Assembly: GCA_963575745.1 (NCBI GenBank)
Contig: CAUYUJ010021158.1
Location: 77,501 to 126,790 of the forward strand
DNA length: 49,290 bases
Direction of reading: 5' to 3'
Source: Prorocentrum cordatum
Taxonomy: Eukaryota; Sar; Dinophyceae; Prorocentrales; Prorocentraceae
Positions 10,433 through 19,594 of the stretch are shown here, in pieces (the first letter of the stretch is position 1; the number at the start of each line of letters is the position of its first letter). The position numbers were made by a program, and so were the translations under genes. The notes beneath the pieces are model-generated. The model ran no database searches. It saw nothing but the letters and a program-made list of their open reading frames with translations, and was not told where the DNA came from.

Positions 10433-10725
10433 GTCGTCTCGTCGTCGTCTTCCCTCCTCCCTCGTCGTTGTCGTCGGCGTCGCCGTCCTTCCTCCTTCTT
10501 CGTCGTTCGCGTCGTCGCCGTCCTCCCTCCTCCCTCGTTGTCGTCGTTGTCGTCGTTGTCGCCGTCGTCGTCCTCCCTCATCCCTCGTCGTCGTCTTCGT
10601 TGGCGACGTCGTCGTCGTCGTCTTCGTCGTCGTCGTCGGCGTCGGCGTCGTCGTCTTCGTCGTCGTCGACGTCGGCGTCGTCGTCGTCGCCGCCTTCGTC
10701 GTCGTCGTCGTCGTCGGCCGTCTTG
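10120..10725. repeat. GTC trinucleotide array, about 0.6 kb
   Basis: Dense GTC/TCG repeats with interruptions such as CCTCCCTCCTC. All frames on both strands stay open (Arg/Val/Ser or Asp/Thr/Arg-rich) because the unit has no stops. Confidence 0.95.
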
Positions 10726-10894
10726 CTTCTCCGGCCTTCTTGGGGCGCTCTTGAGACGCCCCCGAGGTCTCCAAGACGACCCCGGAGCGATATCTGTGCT
10801 CGGTCCCACATGGGTTTTGCAAACCAAGTTGCGGGTGGGTGGGTGGGATGATTGCGCGAGCAGTGGAGTTGACAACTTCAAGTTCGGCAAGTGA

Positions 10895-11130
10895 GTTGCA
10901 CCACATAGCTTGCACTGCATCGGTTGCACCACATGGGTTACGCCACGCAGGTACAGCACACAGTTTGCGCACCATATATGTTGGACCCAACCGCGTACAC
11001 GCACTGCATAGTTTTAAACGGCAGAACTTGCACCACATAACTTGCACCGCAAACCTTGCACCCCATACTTGGCACCGCATGCCTGACACCACATATATTT
11101 CACCACATACCTTACACATCCACAGTGCAA
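10895..11130. repeat. Degenerate repeat of TTGCACCACATA type, about 15 bp
   Basis: Repeated TTGCACCACATA, TTGCACTGCAT, TTGCACCGCA and similar words, spaced roughly 14-16 bases. On the minus strand the unit reads as GGTGCAAG(N)TATGTG. The open frame across it is a by-product of the repeat. Confidence 0.75.
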
Positions 11131-11279
11131 CGATTTACTGTTTGGGGTCCGCGCTGGCAAATCTGAGGAAGGAGCAGGGGTACCCCCCCCGAAGGGGAAT
11201 ACGGTGGTTGGCAGAGCAAGCGCCCTAAACCACCTCCGCCCACCAGGCTGCCAGGATTCCCCGAACAGTGTTTGCACTA

Positions 11280-11595
11280 TGGGTTCGCCTGGTGGTCGGT
11301 CGGTTGCCGCCGTTGCGCGGCCCGTGCTGGGTAGGTGTGCCGATGTTTCACCTGGTGCCTGGTCGGTTGCTGCCCTGTGGGCGTCCCGAGCTGGGTGGAT
11401 GTGCCGAGTTTTCGCCTGGTGCCTGGTCGGTTACTGCTCGTGGGCGCCTCGTGGGCGTGCCGAGGTTTCACCCGGTGGTCGCTCGGTTGCCGCCAGGGGG
11501 CCCGCGGGAGCCTCGTGGGTGCTTCGCCTGGTGCTCGGTCGGTTGCCGCCCGTGGGAGCCTCGTGGGCGCCCCGTGCGCTGGATGGGTGTGTGCT
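11280..11595. repeat. Minisatellite with TTCGCCTGGTGCC core, array 2
   Basis: Five imperfect units begin near 11285, 11348, 11411, 11466 and 11521. They share CGCCTGGTG, GGTCGGTTGCCGCC and GGGCGCCTCGTGGG phrases. Same family as 9352-9560. Confidence 0.8.
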
Positions 11596-11690
11596 ACTCA
11601 GCTGCGGAGCTCGAGGCTTTCTTCGCCTCCCTCGACTCTTCCACGCTGGCTGGCGCCTCTCCCCCACGTGGTCCCCACGCGGAGGGCGCG

Positions 11691-11790
11691 NNNNNNNNNN
11701 NNNNNNNNNNNNNNNNNNNNNNNNNNNNNNNNNNNNNNNNNNNNNNNNNNNNNNNNNNNNNNNNNNNNNNNNNNNNNNNNNNNNNNNNNN
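11691..11790. other. Assembly gap (100 N)
   Basis: A run of exactly 100 N, probably a placeholder of unknown true length. The sequence resumes inside a GGA-rich repeat, so the gap probably sits in simple-sequence DNA. Confidence 0.99.
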
Positions 11791-11911
11791 GGAGGAGGAG
11801 GAGGGGGACGGGGAAGAAGAGAAGGGGGAGGAAGAGTGGGAAAAGCAGGAGGGGGGAAGGTCGACGTCCGTATAGATGTCAGGCAAAGGTGGCGAGAGAG
11901 AGAGAGAGAGA

Positions 11912-12120
11912 GAGTCACTGTTTGCGTGATTGTTTTCCAGGAGTCCGATGTTCACCACCAGACTGTGACCATCACTATGGCTGTGAGCGTCACGTGGGCC
12001 GTAGCGATCCCTGGGTATGCTCCAGCCCGAGATGGCAGCGGTACAGCACGCGCGAACGAAGACAGGGCAACACACGAGTGGGGAGAGTGAGAGTTAGATG
12101 GGACATACATGGGCGGGTGA
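11912..12120. repeat. Flanking direct repeat, left (3' end of element)
   Basis: Aligns without indels to 17642-17850, with three substitutions in 209 positions (near 12002, 12015 and 12055). It is preceded by a GA run (11893-11911) and followed by another GA run (12121-12152). In the element's orientation it is the 3' repeat. It contains a CACGTG hexamer near 11991. I looked for a hammerhead ribozyme core (CTGANGA with GAAA) on both strands and did not find one. Confidence 0.95.
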
Positions 12121-12213
12121 GAGAGGGAGAGAGAGAGAGAGAGAGAGAGAGATATATAATCCCTCCAATCTCAAAGAAAGAAAGAGCGGTCCTGGCGGGG
12201 CCAGCAGGTGAAC

Positions 12214-12240
12214 AGCCTGCCTGGCCTGCTTGGGCAGGCT
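12214..12240. promoter_or_regulatory. Hairpin 1 in the element's 3' non-coding region
   Basis: A perfect 8-bp stem (AGCCTGCC with GGCAGGCT) and an 11-base loop. Role unknown. Confidence 0.5.
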
Positions 12241-12295
12241 CGGGGAGGGGGAGACCGTCGCCGTTAGGCCTGGGCCATCTGCCACCACCAGGGTA

Positions 12296-12317
12296 CAGCC
12301 TGTCTGGTGACAGGCTG
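12296..12317. promoter_or_regulatory. Hairpin 2 in the element's 3' non-coding region
   Basis: A perfect 9-bp stem (CAGCCTGTC with GACAGGCTG) and a TGGT loop. Its stem is related to that of hairpin 1 about 80 bases away. A structural role in the retroelement RNA is possible but not shown. Confidence 0.55.
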
Positions 12318-12319
12318 GA

Positions 12320-13116
12320 TCACAGGAGCTACCGAGACGGGCGAAGGAAAGGAGGGCGAGGGGGAAATGTGGAAACTGTAGGAAACCTTTAAAGGACAGG
12401 AGGAGGGAGGGAGGAAAGCCCACGTGGCCTACCACAGTCCACTCCTAGCTCCACCGTGTCCTGGGAGGGGGGGGGGGGGGGCGAGGCGGGGGAGGGAGGA
12501 AGGGTATTGTGCCCAAGGATAAGAGGGGAGGGGGAGAGGGGAACATGCCAGGCTCCAGGAGGCCCTGCAGGTCAGGTCCGAGGCTAGTCAGCCTCCAGAA
12601 CTTCACGGCAGCGAGGCCTCGGGGTGGACTGCTGGCGGGAGAGAGACAGAGCTGTGGAGACTGGAGCTCTTCCAAAGTATCCTACGGCCTGACAGAGGGC
12701 TACCCCAATGGCCCCTGAGACCGCATTCTGAACTATTGCACTTTCACCCGAACTAAACAGTAAAAGGGAGCTCGAGGGCATCCACTACCTTCTGAGTGCA
12801 AGAGGCCTCCTTCACGTGGGACCAGTTCAGTCCCCCCCCTTCCCTCCCTCCCCCCTTCTTCTCTTCCTCTGTGCCGCGCGCGGAGGTAGTATCAGGACTC
12901 GGGCAGCCTTCCGCCCCATTTCAGCTTCAGTTTCCAATAGGCTCTGAGAACTTCTAGGTGGCGCACTCCTCCCTCTGGGAGAACGGTGAAAAGAAAAAGG
13001 CCTACTAGGACCCCTAATGTAAACGAGATGGCGCAACATCGGGACCGAGGACCTGAGAGGGCTTCGCTTTCAGGTGGGCCCTGGTGGGGACTCAGAGCTT
13101 CTAAAATGGACGACAC
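12320..13116. other. 3' non-coding part of the retroelement
   Basis: Purine-rich plus strand with G and C homopolymers (12467-12480, 12832-12870). No coding frame is recognised. It separates the Arg/Asp-rich tail from the left direct repeat. Confidence 0.5.
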
Positions 13117-14019
13117 TCAACCTAGCTTCCCCAGGACGATATCCAGCAGCAGGGAAGCCTTGTCCTTATGGGAGGTGGACAGCCTCTTGCGGGGGACATT
13201 CGCGATGATCACCTGGTTCGCCGATCCGGTGGCATGCTTGTCGGTGGCCAGGGCCTTGGAGACCATGGTCTGGATCTCCTCTCGGGTGCCTGACTGTGGT
13301 AGCTTCACCTTTGTGCCGACGGCAGACTGGATCCATCCCAGCTCCGAACGTGAGAGATCCGATGATGATGGACGGCTCGGGGACGCCGAGCGAGCTGGCG
13401 GCGTCGGCGGGCACCCATCGGGCGCCAAGGCCTTGCGCAGCTCCTCAGTCTGGCCGGTGAACGCGGACTTGAGTGCCGCTGCGACGTATTCTCCCTGCTT
13501 GCGAAGCTCGAGCTCCCGAGCACGCGTGGCCTTGTCGTGTAGGTAGGCCGCGTACTCCTTGTCCCTGGCTTCGTGCTGCTTGCGCAAGGTCTCGACCTCG
13601 TGCTGCTCGACGCCACTGTTGTCGGAGCGGTCGGAGCGGCGGCCCTTGTCTCTGCTCATGCCACGGCGGTCACGGTTCCGATCACGATCACGATCACGGT
13701 CTGAGCAGGAGTCGCGGCGGTCCCTGCGGTCACGGCGATCATAGTCTCCATCTCGGCGGTCATCGCGGTAGTCTCGACGATCACGGCGGCCACGGTCGCG
13801 GTCCCGATCCTGCTCGTAGCTCTTGTCGAACCCGCGGTGGCCGTTCCACGAGTCGTTGCCCCAGCGACGCTCGTAGCCCTTACCCGTGGCGTCTGAGGTA
13901 GGAGAGGTGGAAGCGAAGGAAGACCGAAGGTGGTGTCGCCAAACTCGCAAGACTGCTCGAACCCTTCGAGCAGAAACGCTCCACGGAGCGGCATGGACAG
14001 CAGCATGATTGAGGTCCAT
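13117..14019 (-). CDS. Arg/Asp-rich C-terminal tail of the retroelement protein
   Basis: An open frame of 300 codons. Residues about 60-130 are dense RD/DRD/RRD repeats, similar in composition to RS/RD-type RNA-binding tails. Then comes a charged helical stretch (LRKQHEARDKEYAAYLHD), a Pro/Ser linker, and a more globular end containing GWIQSAVGTKVKLPQSG and VSKALATDKHATG. The first 40 residues probably belong to another frame, because the RT thumb frame at 14312-13920 gives way to this one at about 13915-13930. I therefore do not regard the ATG at 14017-14019 as the real start. Likely role, inferred from composition and position: RNA binding in the retroelement ribonucleoprotein. No zinc knuckle is seen. 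Confidence 0.5.
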   Translation of the reverse strand: MDLNHAAVHAAPWSVSARRVRAVLRVWRHHLRSSFASTSPTSDATGKGYERRWGNDSWNGHRGFDKSYEQDRDRDRGRRDRRDYRDDRRDGDYDRRDRRDRRDSCSDRDRDRDRNRDRRGMSRDKGRRSDRSDNSGVEQHEVETLRKQHEARDKEYAAYLHDKATRARELELRKQGEYVAAALKSAFTGQTEELRKALAPDGCPPTPPARSASPSRPSSSDLSRSELGWIQSAVGTKVKLPQSGTREEIQTMVSKALATDKHATGSANQVIIANVPRKRLSTSHKDKASLLLDIVLGKLG

Positions 14020-15128
14020 AGGGTACCCCAGTAGGAATATAACGCTAATGCCAATTCGAGAGCCCAGCCCGTCGTGACCCCAATGGGTAGCTTAAGGTAC
14101 TGGGAACGGGCAAACCTGCAAGGGAACAACGAGACCACCATGGCGAACTTGCGTGGGGGCTGGTCTGGCCACGTGATGATGTTAGCACGGGGTCGGGCTT
14201 CCACTTCACCTGCTAGCCGAGGCCTGTTGAGGTTCTTGAGGAAGGCCAGGATCTCAGGGCCCACCACGCGGATCTCAAGATCAACCCAAATGCGCGGTTC
14301 CGTAGGGACCACGATTGTGGATGCCGCACTCAGGCGTATAGGATAAACTTCTTGTAGGTGAGCAAGTGTACATGCACGGAGTACTCACCACAATCATATC
14401 ATCCACATAACGACATTGGCCTAGAGGGGGGCTATCTTGATCACGGAGCCGTCGAATCCCAGCGGCATTTAGCCGAGCCTCATCTTGAAGTGCCTGGAAC
14501 TCAAACCAGCACATAATCACCGAGAGGGCAATCCCAGATAGAACGCCACTTATGGGGAGCCCCTTCATCTCATACATCATGCCACCTAGCGAGACGAGGG
14601 AAATCCAGGAGAACGCCACTGGTGCTTTGTGCGCGTCGTGCACCGAAATCTTGAACCAGCCAGGGGGAGTTGAACCTGTCCAGGGCTTTGTCTGGGGTGT
14701 CCGTGCCTGCTTGACGAGGGTGGCATCTACTCAAGTCTCCGAGCAATCTCTGACGCCGCGCCCGTCCACGCCTGCGACACTGCCGCCGCACTGCACTGTT
14801 CACAGGCTTGGTCGGCATCTGCTACTATCACGCTGAGCTCTGAGAGGGGTGTGGCGCAGCGCCCGCAGCACGTTCCTAGAGCCCGTGGAAGGGAGTCGCG
14901 GAGTCGGCGAACCTCATCAGCTGCATGGTTAGTGTTATTCAAGACCTCCGAACTCACCTGACTCCTCGAAAGAAGATCACGTGCAGCACGGCCGATGACC
15001 TGAAATCCGTACGATCCTGGGGCCTGGGAGCAATTGATAACTCTTCGGAGACAATTGTGAAAAGGGTTTGCAACGTGTCCGCTCTCCCGATGGGAAGAAG
15101 CATTTTCCTTTGACCGTTGGGAAGGCAT
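14020..15128 (-). CDS. Reverse transcriptase domain (Penelope type), frame-broken
   Basis: Motif A reads VIVADADQACEQC with its Asp pair at 14819-14811. A KGLPISGVLSG motif ending in a Phe-Glu lies at about 14565-14500. The catalytic box RYVDDMIVV has YVDD at 14409-14398. A thumb-like stretch (WVDLEIRVVGPEILAFLKNLN) follows in another frame near 14290-14220. A Gly-rich 'LPxSGxLSG' box followed by FE, and YVDD, fit Penelope-like RTs better than LINE or LTR types (family knowledge). Frame changes occur between motif A (15128-14727 frame) and the SG box (14643-14281 frame), and again before the thumb. All catalytic Asp residues I can identify are intact, unlike the plus-strand copy at 0.5-1.4 kb. 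The breaks could be real mutations, small introns or assembly indels. Confidence 0.6.
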
Positions 15129-16375
15129 ACGGCGGCTTCGTGTCCGCCGAAGGTGCGGGCATCAGGCGCGGCGTGCATGGCCTAGGTGGAAGTGCCGCCA
15201 CCGCGCGGCCCCACATCCACGCGGCGGCGTCGTGCGGCGAGATGTCGAGCCTGAGGGTCCAGTCGGGGTCCGACATGGCCAGCTGCTGGAGGTACCTCAT
15301 CAGGTTGTCACCATCACTCACCCACACCTTGTCGCACTCCTCGACCTCGTCCAAGCTCCTTGATTGATCATGCTCGACCTGCTGCCAAGCTGGTGGATGG
15401 GCAGGCGGCGCGATCCATCTGTTCGAGATCCACTGCTGTAGATGCCGAAAACCATGTTGTAGCACACGGGGGGGGGGGGATGCGCGCCTTGGCCGCCCAC
15501 ATGCTCAGTGCAGCCCGTGCCTCGCGTAGTGCCCTGTGCGGGCGGGGCCGCGCCGGTAGCCGCCAGGGGCCGCCCAGACGGCGTGGGCGCCACGGGGCTG
15601 ATCGTGGGCCCTCAGGCGGATGAGGGAGCGCCACGGAGGTGTAGTCCGCGCAGAAGCGGCTTGCCGACACGCGATCCTTCCAGCAGGGAACTTTGCTGTA
15701 GGTAGCCCCAGGGGGCTGTCGGTAGACTTCCCGTGTCGGTGCGAACTTCATCGTCGATGCCATGTGTGTGTAATCGCCGAGCTGACCCACTTGCGGTACT
15801 CGGCGTCCTGGAACACAGCTGGTAGGCGTAGCGGTGGCCGACGTGCACTAGGCGGCCGAAGCCGTCGGATGTGTAGGCCTGTGTGATGCATGGCCATCCG
15901 CGGTCTATGAAAGGATCGCTGGAAATGTCCCGCCATCGAGGCCGCTAAGTACAGGTGGGCAGGTGGGCACCCATCTCCAGGCGGGTGAGGTACGCGAAGG
16001 CAGGCAGGTCCTTGGCCGCTAGGGAGGCCAGCAGGAGCCCCAGCCTGCGGCCCTCGAACAGCCAAAGGGGGCCGATCTGGCCCGTGAGGTGGTTGTGTTC
16101 GGCGATCTGGAGCTGGTGGAGGACCCCGAACGGTGCCGACTCAGACAAGGCACCTGGGTAGGCCCCTGAGACGTCCTGGTCGGCGCCGTCTGGGGCGACC
16201 TCTTGGGCCGCCGTCAGTGCTGTACTCGTCCAGGCAGGTGCACCTGTCGCCGCATGCGGCCTCCGTCGCCATGAGGGGGGGCGGCGGCGCTGGGCGCTGC
16301 GGGTCTTCGCCATCGTGTGGAGCTGGCCCGTGCCCCGTCGCCTGCCGATCGACTCCGACTCCATGGCATCACTCT
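15129..16375 (-). other. Linker between GIY-YIG and RT, frame-broken coding DNA
   Basis: No single frame stays open, but consecutive pieces look coding: a 15465-15180 piece containing DEVEECDKVWVSDGDNLMRYL, a 15790-15612 piece with GDYTHMASTMKFAPTREVY, and a 16140-15945 piece with FGVLHQLQIAEHNHLTGQIG. No known domain is recognised. The region would encode roughly 400 residues between the nuclease and the RT. Confidence 0.4.
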
Positions 16376-16660
16376 GTTTGCACTTCGGGTTGAACGTCGG
16401 ATCGCGAGCGCCTCAAAGTGGAACGACGCCCGCTCCGTCTTCGGCAGCAGCACGGGTAGGAACAACAACGATCCTAGGCTGCGGCGGAGGACGCGGTAGC
16501 GAGGTCGGCGACTTGGGCCGATCCGAGGGTGGAGCACAGCTCGTACGTGCTCGGCGACTCGGCCCAGTAGACCAGGGAGCGCCGTGTCCCGCAGGAGAGC
16601 CTTGCCAATGTACAGCCCACAGTGGCTGCCGAGCACATCGACCACATATCGGGCCTGCGT
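16376..16660 (-). CDS. GIY-YIG nuclease domain of the retroelement
   Basis: In the minus-strand frame that starts at 16852, residues 69-83 read YVVDVLGSHCGLYIG, a Y-x-x then YIG pair at the usual spacing. They are followed by KALLR, then GLLGRVAEHV with the basic/helix residue Arg98, then FEALAI with a candidate catalytic Glu147, and SAN ending in Asn159. This order (GIY, YIG, Arg helix, Glu, final Asn) is that of the GIY-YIG fold known from UvrC and Penelope elements. A basic segment, RYRVLRRSLGSLLFLPVLL, sits between the helix and the Glu. The domain is N-terminal to the RT, the reverse of canonical Penelope. Expected role: DNA nicking for target-primed reverse transcription. The frame extends to a stop at 16214. 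Confidence 0.65.
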
Positions 16661-17547
16661 GCACGTGGGCCGAGGGAGCACCCGAAGAACTGCAGCAGCA
16701 GGGGGTGCTCCCAGTCCTGGAGGGCCTCGTGGAGGTCGGGGGCGGCGATGGACAGGAGCTTCTTGGCCCATGACCGTACGTGTTGTTGTGCCTGCGCACG
16801 TCGCAAGCGAAGAATAGCCAACATAACAAGTGACCAGCCTATTATACTCCATAGTGGGCCAGCGACATATTCCATCACAAAGGATAGCAAACTAACCAAA
16901 CGTGGTACTGCATGGCGGTGATTGCGCTGTGACCATATCCACTCTCGCAGCCGACTGGCTGCCTCTTCTTGAGGGATGGCTGCTGCGAGGTATGGAGTAG
17001 TCTGGATGAGGAAGAACACACAATTGTGGTCCTGGATGTGGCGGAGGGGGAGCGGCCAGCGGACCATGAGGCGCTCTCGGGCCTCCTCGGAGGCTACGAG
17101 CCCCACGACCAGCGATCGCTCGAGGGCGTCTGCCACCCGCCGTTGGAGGGGTTCGACCTGAGGTCCCTCCGAAGCAGCATTCTCGCGTCGTCGTCGGTGA
17201 TGTCCATGTCCGTGTGCATGTTCATCACGTCTCTGATCTCCTCGTGGGGCTGCCGCTGGATGCGGAGGTGCCACGCCTGGCTGTCCCTGATGTTCTCCTC
17301 CACCAGGGCCCTCTGGAAGGACTGGTGCAGGAAGTCCAGGTAGCCCTGGAAGAAGTCGCAGTATAACGTTGATAGCTGATGAAGGCATTCCGTCCACTGG
17401 ACTCTGGGTCCGAGAAAGTGTCGGAGTCTCCGTGCGTTGCCGTCTTGCAACAAGAACTGTCCGAGGTCTGTCATCAACTCTGCGTCGAAGGGGGAAAGGA
17501 CACGAAACTGATGTACTGCACCGCCTCACTCTGAAGCACAAGAACAC
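16661..17547 (-). CDS. N-terminal region of the retroelement protein
   Basis: Two frames share this region. The frame starting at 17477 gives MMTDLGQFLLQDGNARRL, then helical sequence to about 17110 including DVMNMHTDMDITDDDARM. The frame that starts at 17547 takes over from about 17130 and reads through LERSLVVGLVASEEARERL, a hydrophobic stretch (FVMEYVAGPLWSIIGWSLV, about 16880-16825) and helical sequence toward the GIY-YIG domain. A single-frame change near 17110-17130 joins them. No known domain is recognised; it is not the Cys-rich motif described before GIY-YIG in some permuted Penelope elements. The start at 17477 lies 165 bases inside the right direct repeat, a natural 5' leader distance. 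Confidence 0.45.
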
Positions 17548-17641
17548 GAACTACATGGAATATGGAAGCGCCCCGTCGGACGACGGTACTTGCACTCTGG
17601 ATCCCCGTTGCCTCGCGGCCGTGTCGAACCAGGCGATAAGG

Positions 17642-17850
17642 GAGTCACTGTTTGCGTGATTGTTTTCCAGGAGTCCGATGTTCACCACCAGACTGTGACC
17701 ATCACTATGGCTGTGAGCGTCACGTGGGCCGCAGCGATCCCTGGATATGCTCCAGCCCGAGATGGCAGCGGTACAGCACGCGCGCACGAAGACAGGGCAA
17801 CACACGAGTGGGGAGAGTGAGAGTTAGATGGGACATACATGGGCGGGTGA
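17642..17850. repeat. Flanking direct repeat, right (5' end of element)
   Basis: The partner of 11912-12120, lying directly upstream of the element's coding region on the minus strand. It is the expected site of a pseudo-LTR promoter if the Penelope interpretation is right. Identity is 206 of 209 positions. Confidence 0.95.
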
Positions 17851-17918
17851 GAGAGAGAGAGAGAAATAGAGAGAGAGAGACAGAGAAATAGAGAAAGAGA
17901 GAGAGAGAGAGAGACAGG

Positions 17919-17957
<39 letters not shown>

Positions 17958-18106
17958 GGAGAGAGAGGGAGAGAGAGCGAGAGAGAGAGAGAGAGAGACA
18001 GGGAGAGAAAGAGAGGAGAGAGAGAGAGAGAGAGCGAGAGAGCGAGAGAAAGAACAAAAGAAAGAGAGAGCCAATCAAGAGAGAGAGAGAGAGAGAAACA
18101 TAGAAA

Positions 18107-18143
<37 letters not shown>

Positions 18144-18190
18144 AGAGGGAGAGAGAGAAAGAGAGCGAGTACGCAAGAGAAAGGGAGAGA
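17851..18190. repeat. GA dinucleotide microsatellite
   Basis: Continuous GA/GAGAGG repeats with a few CAGA and AAATA interruptions. The same type of run abuts the left direct repeat, so GA tracts may be part of the element's repeat unit. Confidence 0.95.
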
Positions 18191-18640
18191 GGTGTTCTCG
18201 AGTGGCCTGGGCACACGTCAGTCCTTTGAATTCGAAGTTGGTTTCAAGCATCAATCAGTTCTCCTTGGCAGGGTCGAGTATAGCATCAAGTCGCACGAGA
18301 GCCTCTCCCACCTGTTCTCCAACATACTGGCTCCACCGTGCTCTCAGACATCTACGGGCTCGATTTTCGGAAACATGGGCCGTCCTCCAGGGACGGATTT
18401 TCCTACCCGAGTATTTTGTTGGATGGCCCCGAGGCTCGGTATCCTTCTCCAGAGGCGGAGAGCTATGAATACCATAAAGTGTCGTTTTCTTTGAGCCGCT
18501 GGATGTCAGTGGTTTCCGGAGCGCTGCCTGGAATCTCGTGCGCTCGCAACCTCCTTCACCGTAGCATTTTGGACAAGGTCCAGTCCCGACAGGAGCGATG
18601 GACCCACCTGACTAGACAGGCGTAGCGCTGGAGAAACCAT
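18191..18640 (+). other. Non-repetitive DNA, no recognised gene
   Basis: Base composition is more balanced than in the flanks. A 95-codon frame at 18338-18625 (begins MLSDIYGLDFRKHGPSS) is the most protein-like. I cannot assign it, and it may be an exon or chance. Confidence 0.25.
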
Positions 18641-19415
18641 CCGTCTTAGGAGGAGCAGGAGGATGAGGAAGAAGAAAAGAGGAGGAGGTGGAGGAGAAGG
18701 ACGAGGCGCATGAGGATCGAGTGCACCTACGGCGAGTCACCGCCGCCCCCAGCCTTTCTGCGAGCTCGTATGAGGTTCCTGGTTTCCCTATCGATGTTTT
18801 GGTTTGCACAACGGTAGGTTGGTTCAACACGCCACCCGACATATATGCCTGGGAAAAGAGGGGTGTTCTGCCGCCAGGGGGTAGTTTTACCCTTCCAGTG
18901 CGAGAACCTCTTTCTCCTCCTCTTCCTACTCTTCTTCTTCTTCTTCTTCTTCCTCTTTCTGGTCATCCTCCTGCTCTTTCCCCTTCTCCTTCTCCTCCTT
19001 CTCTTCCTCCTCCTCCTCGTTCGTCCTCCTCCTCTTGCCGACCCCTCCCCTCCTCGAGAGCGGACCCGGGGCAAGGGGCGGCCTGCTGCGTCGCGGCAGC
19101 GGCGCTGTTGATCGGTCCGCAGGCTCGAGCCGAGGGGCAGGCCCGCTCTCTTTTCTGTTGCTGTCCTCCGGCACGTCAGGAGGAGGAGGAGGAGGAGGAG
19201 GAAGAGGAGGGGGAGGAGGGGGAGGGGGAGGAGGAGAAGGAGGAGGATGAGGATGAACGCCACAGGCTCTGACCTACGCTTTGCCTAACGCAATAGGAGG
19301 ATGATGAGGGAGGGAGGGAGGGAGGGAGGGAGGGAGGGAGGGAGGGAGGGAGGGAGGGAGGAGGAGGAGGAGGAGGAGGAGGAGGAGGAGGAGGAGGAGG
19401 AGGAGGAGGAGGACC
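18641..19415. repeat. GGA/GGGA and CTT/CTC simple repeats
   Basis: GGA tracts at 18645-18705 and 19180-19255, a CTT/CTC tract at 18905-19030, and a GGGA array (19303-19362) running into a perfect GGA array (19363-19412). Intervening DNA holds no recognisable gene. Confidence 0.9.
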
Positions 19416-19594
19416 AGTGCAAGCTCCAAGACTCGCTAACGATGTTGGAATGACCACTCCCGCCAATCTCCCTCCTCATAGGCCCCTACATGGATTCATT
19501 TCCGCTCGGGGACGTGTCCTGTTGGGAGACCACCGTTTGAAGATTCATAGGCTTACGCCATACCGCCGACCCCTTTATTTCTCTGGATGCACGC

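Larger units (their letters stand above)
11912..17850 (-). mobile_element. Penelope-like retroelement with N-terminal GIY-YIG nuclease
   Basis: A minus-strand element about 5.9 kb long, bounded by two 209-bp direct repeats (11912-12120 and 17642-17850). Read 5' to 3' on the minus strand it encodes an N-terminal helical region, a GIY-YIG-type nuclease domain, a long linker, a reverse transcriptase with YVDD, a thumb-like region and an Arg/Asp-rich tail, then about 1 kb of non-coding DNA. The coding frame is interrupted by several frame breaks. Known biology: Penelope-like elements combine an RT with a GIY-YIG nuclease and are often flanked by tandem pseudo-LTRs; a clade with N-terminal GIY-YIG (Naiad/Chlamys type) has been described in invertebrates, green algae and protists. 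I infer that this copy belongs to such a permuted group. The alternative is a nested or chimeric insertion. Confidence 0.6.

Noticed and set aside
9641-11119. Long frames on both strands across the GTC array
   Set aside because: Arg/Val/Ser or Asp/Thr-rich translations of a stop-free trinucleotide repeat.
11912-12120. A hammerhead ribozyme in the direct repeats, as in many Penelope elements
   Set aside because: Neither strand contains a CTGANGA box paired with a GAAA box at suitable spacing.
17590-17645. A GGTTCGA-like T-arm word on the minus strand suggesting a tRNA
   Set aside because: The flanking bases do not form the T-stem, and no acceptor or D-arm pairing is visible.
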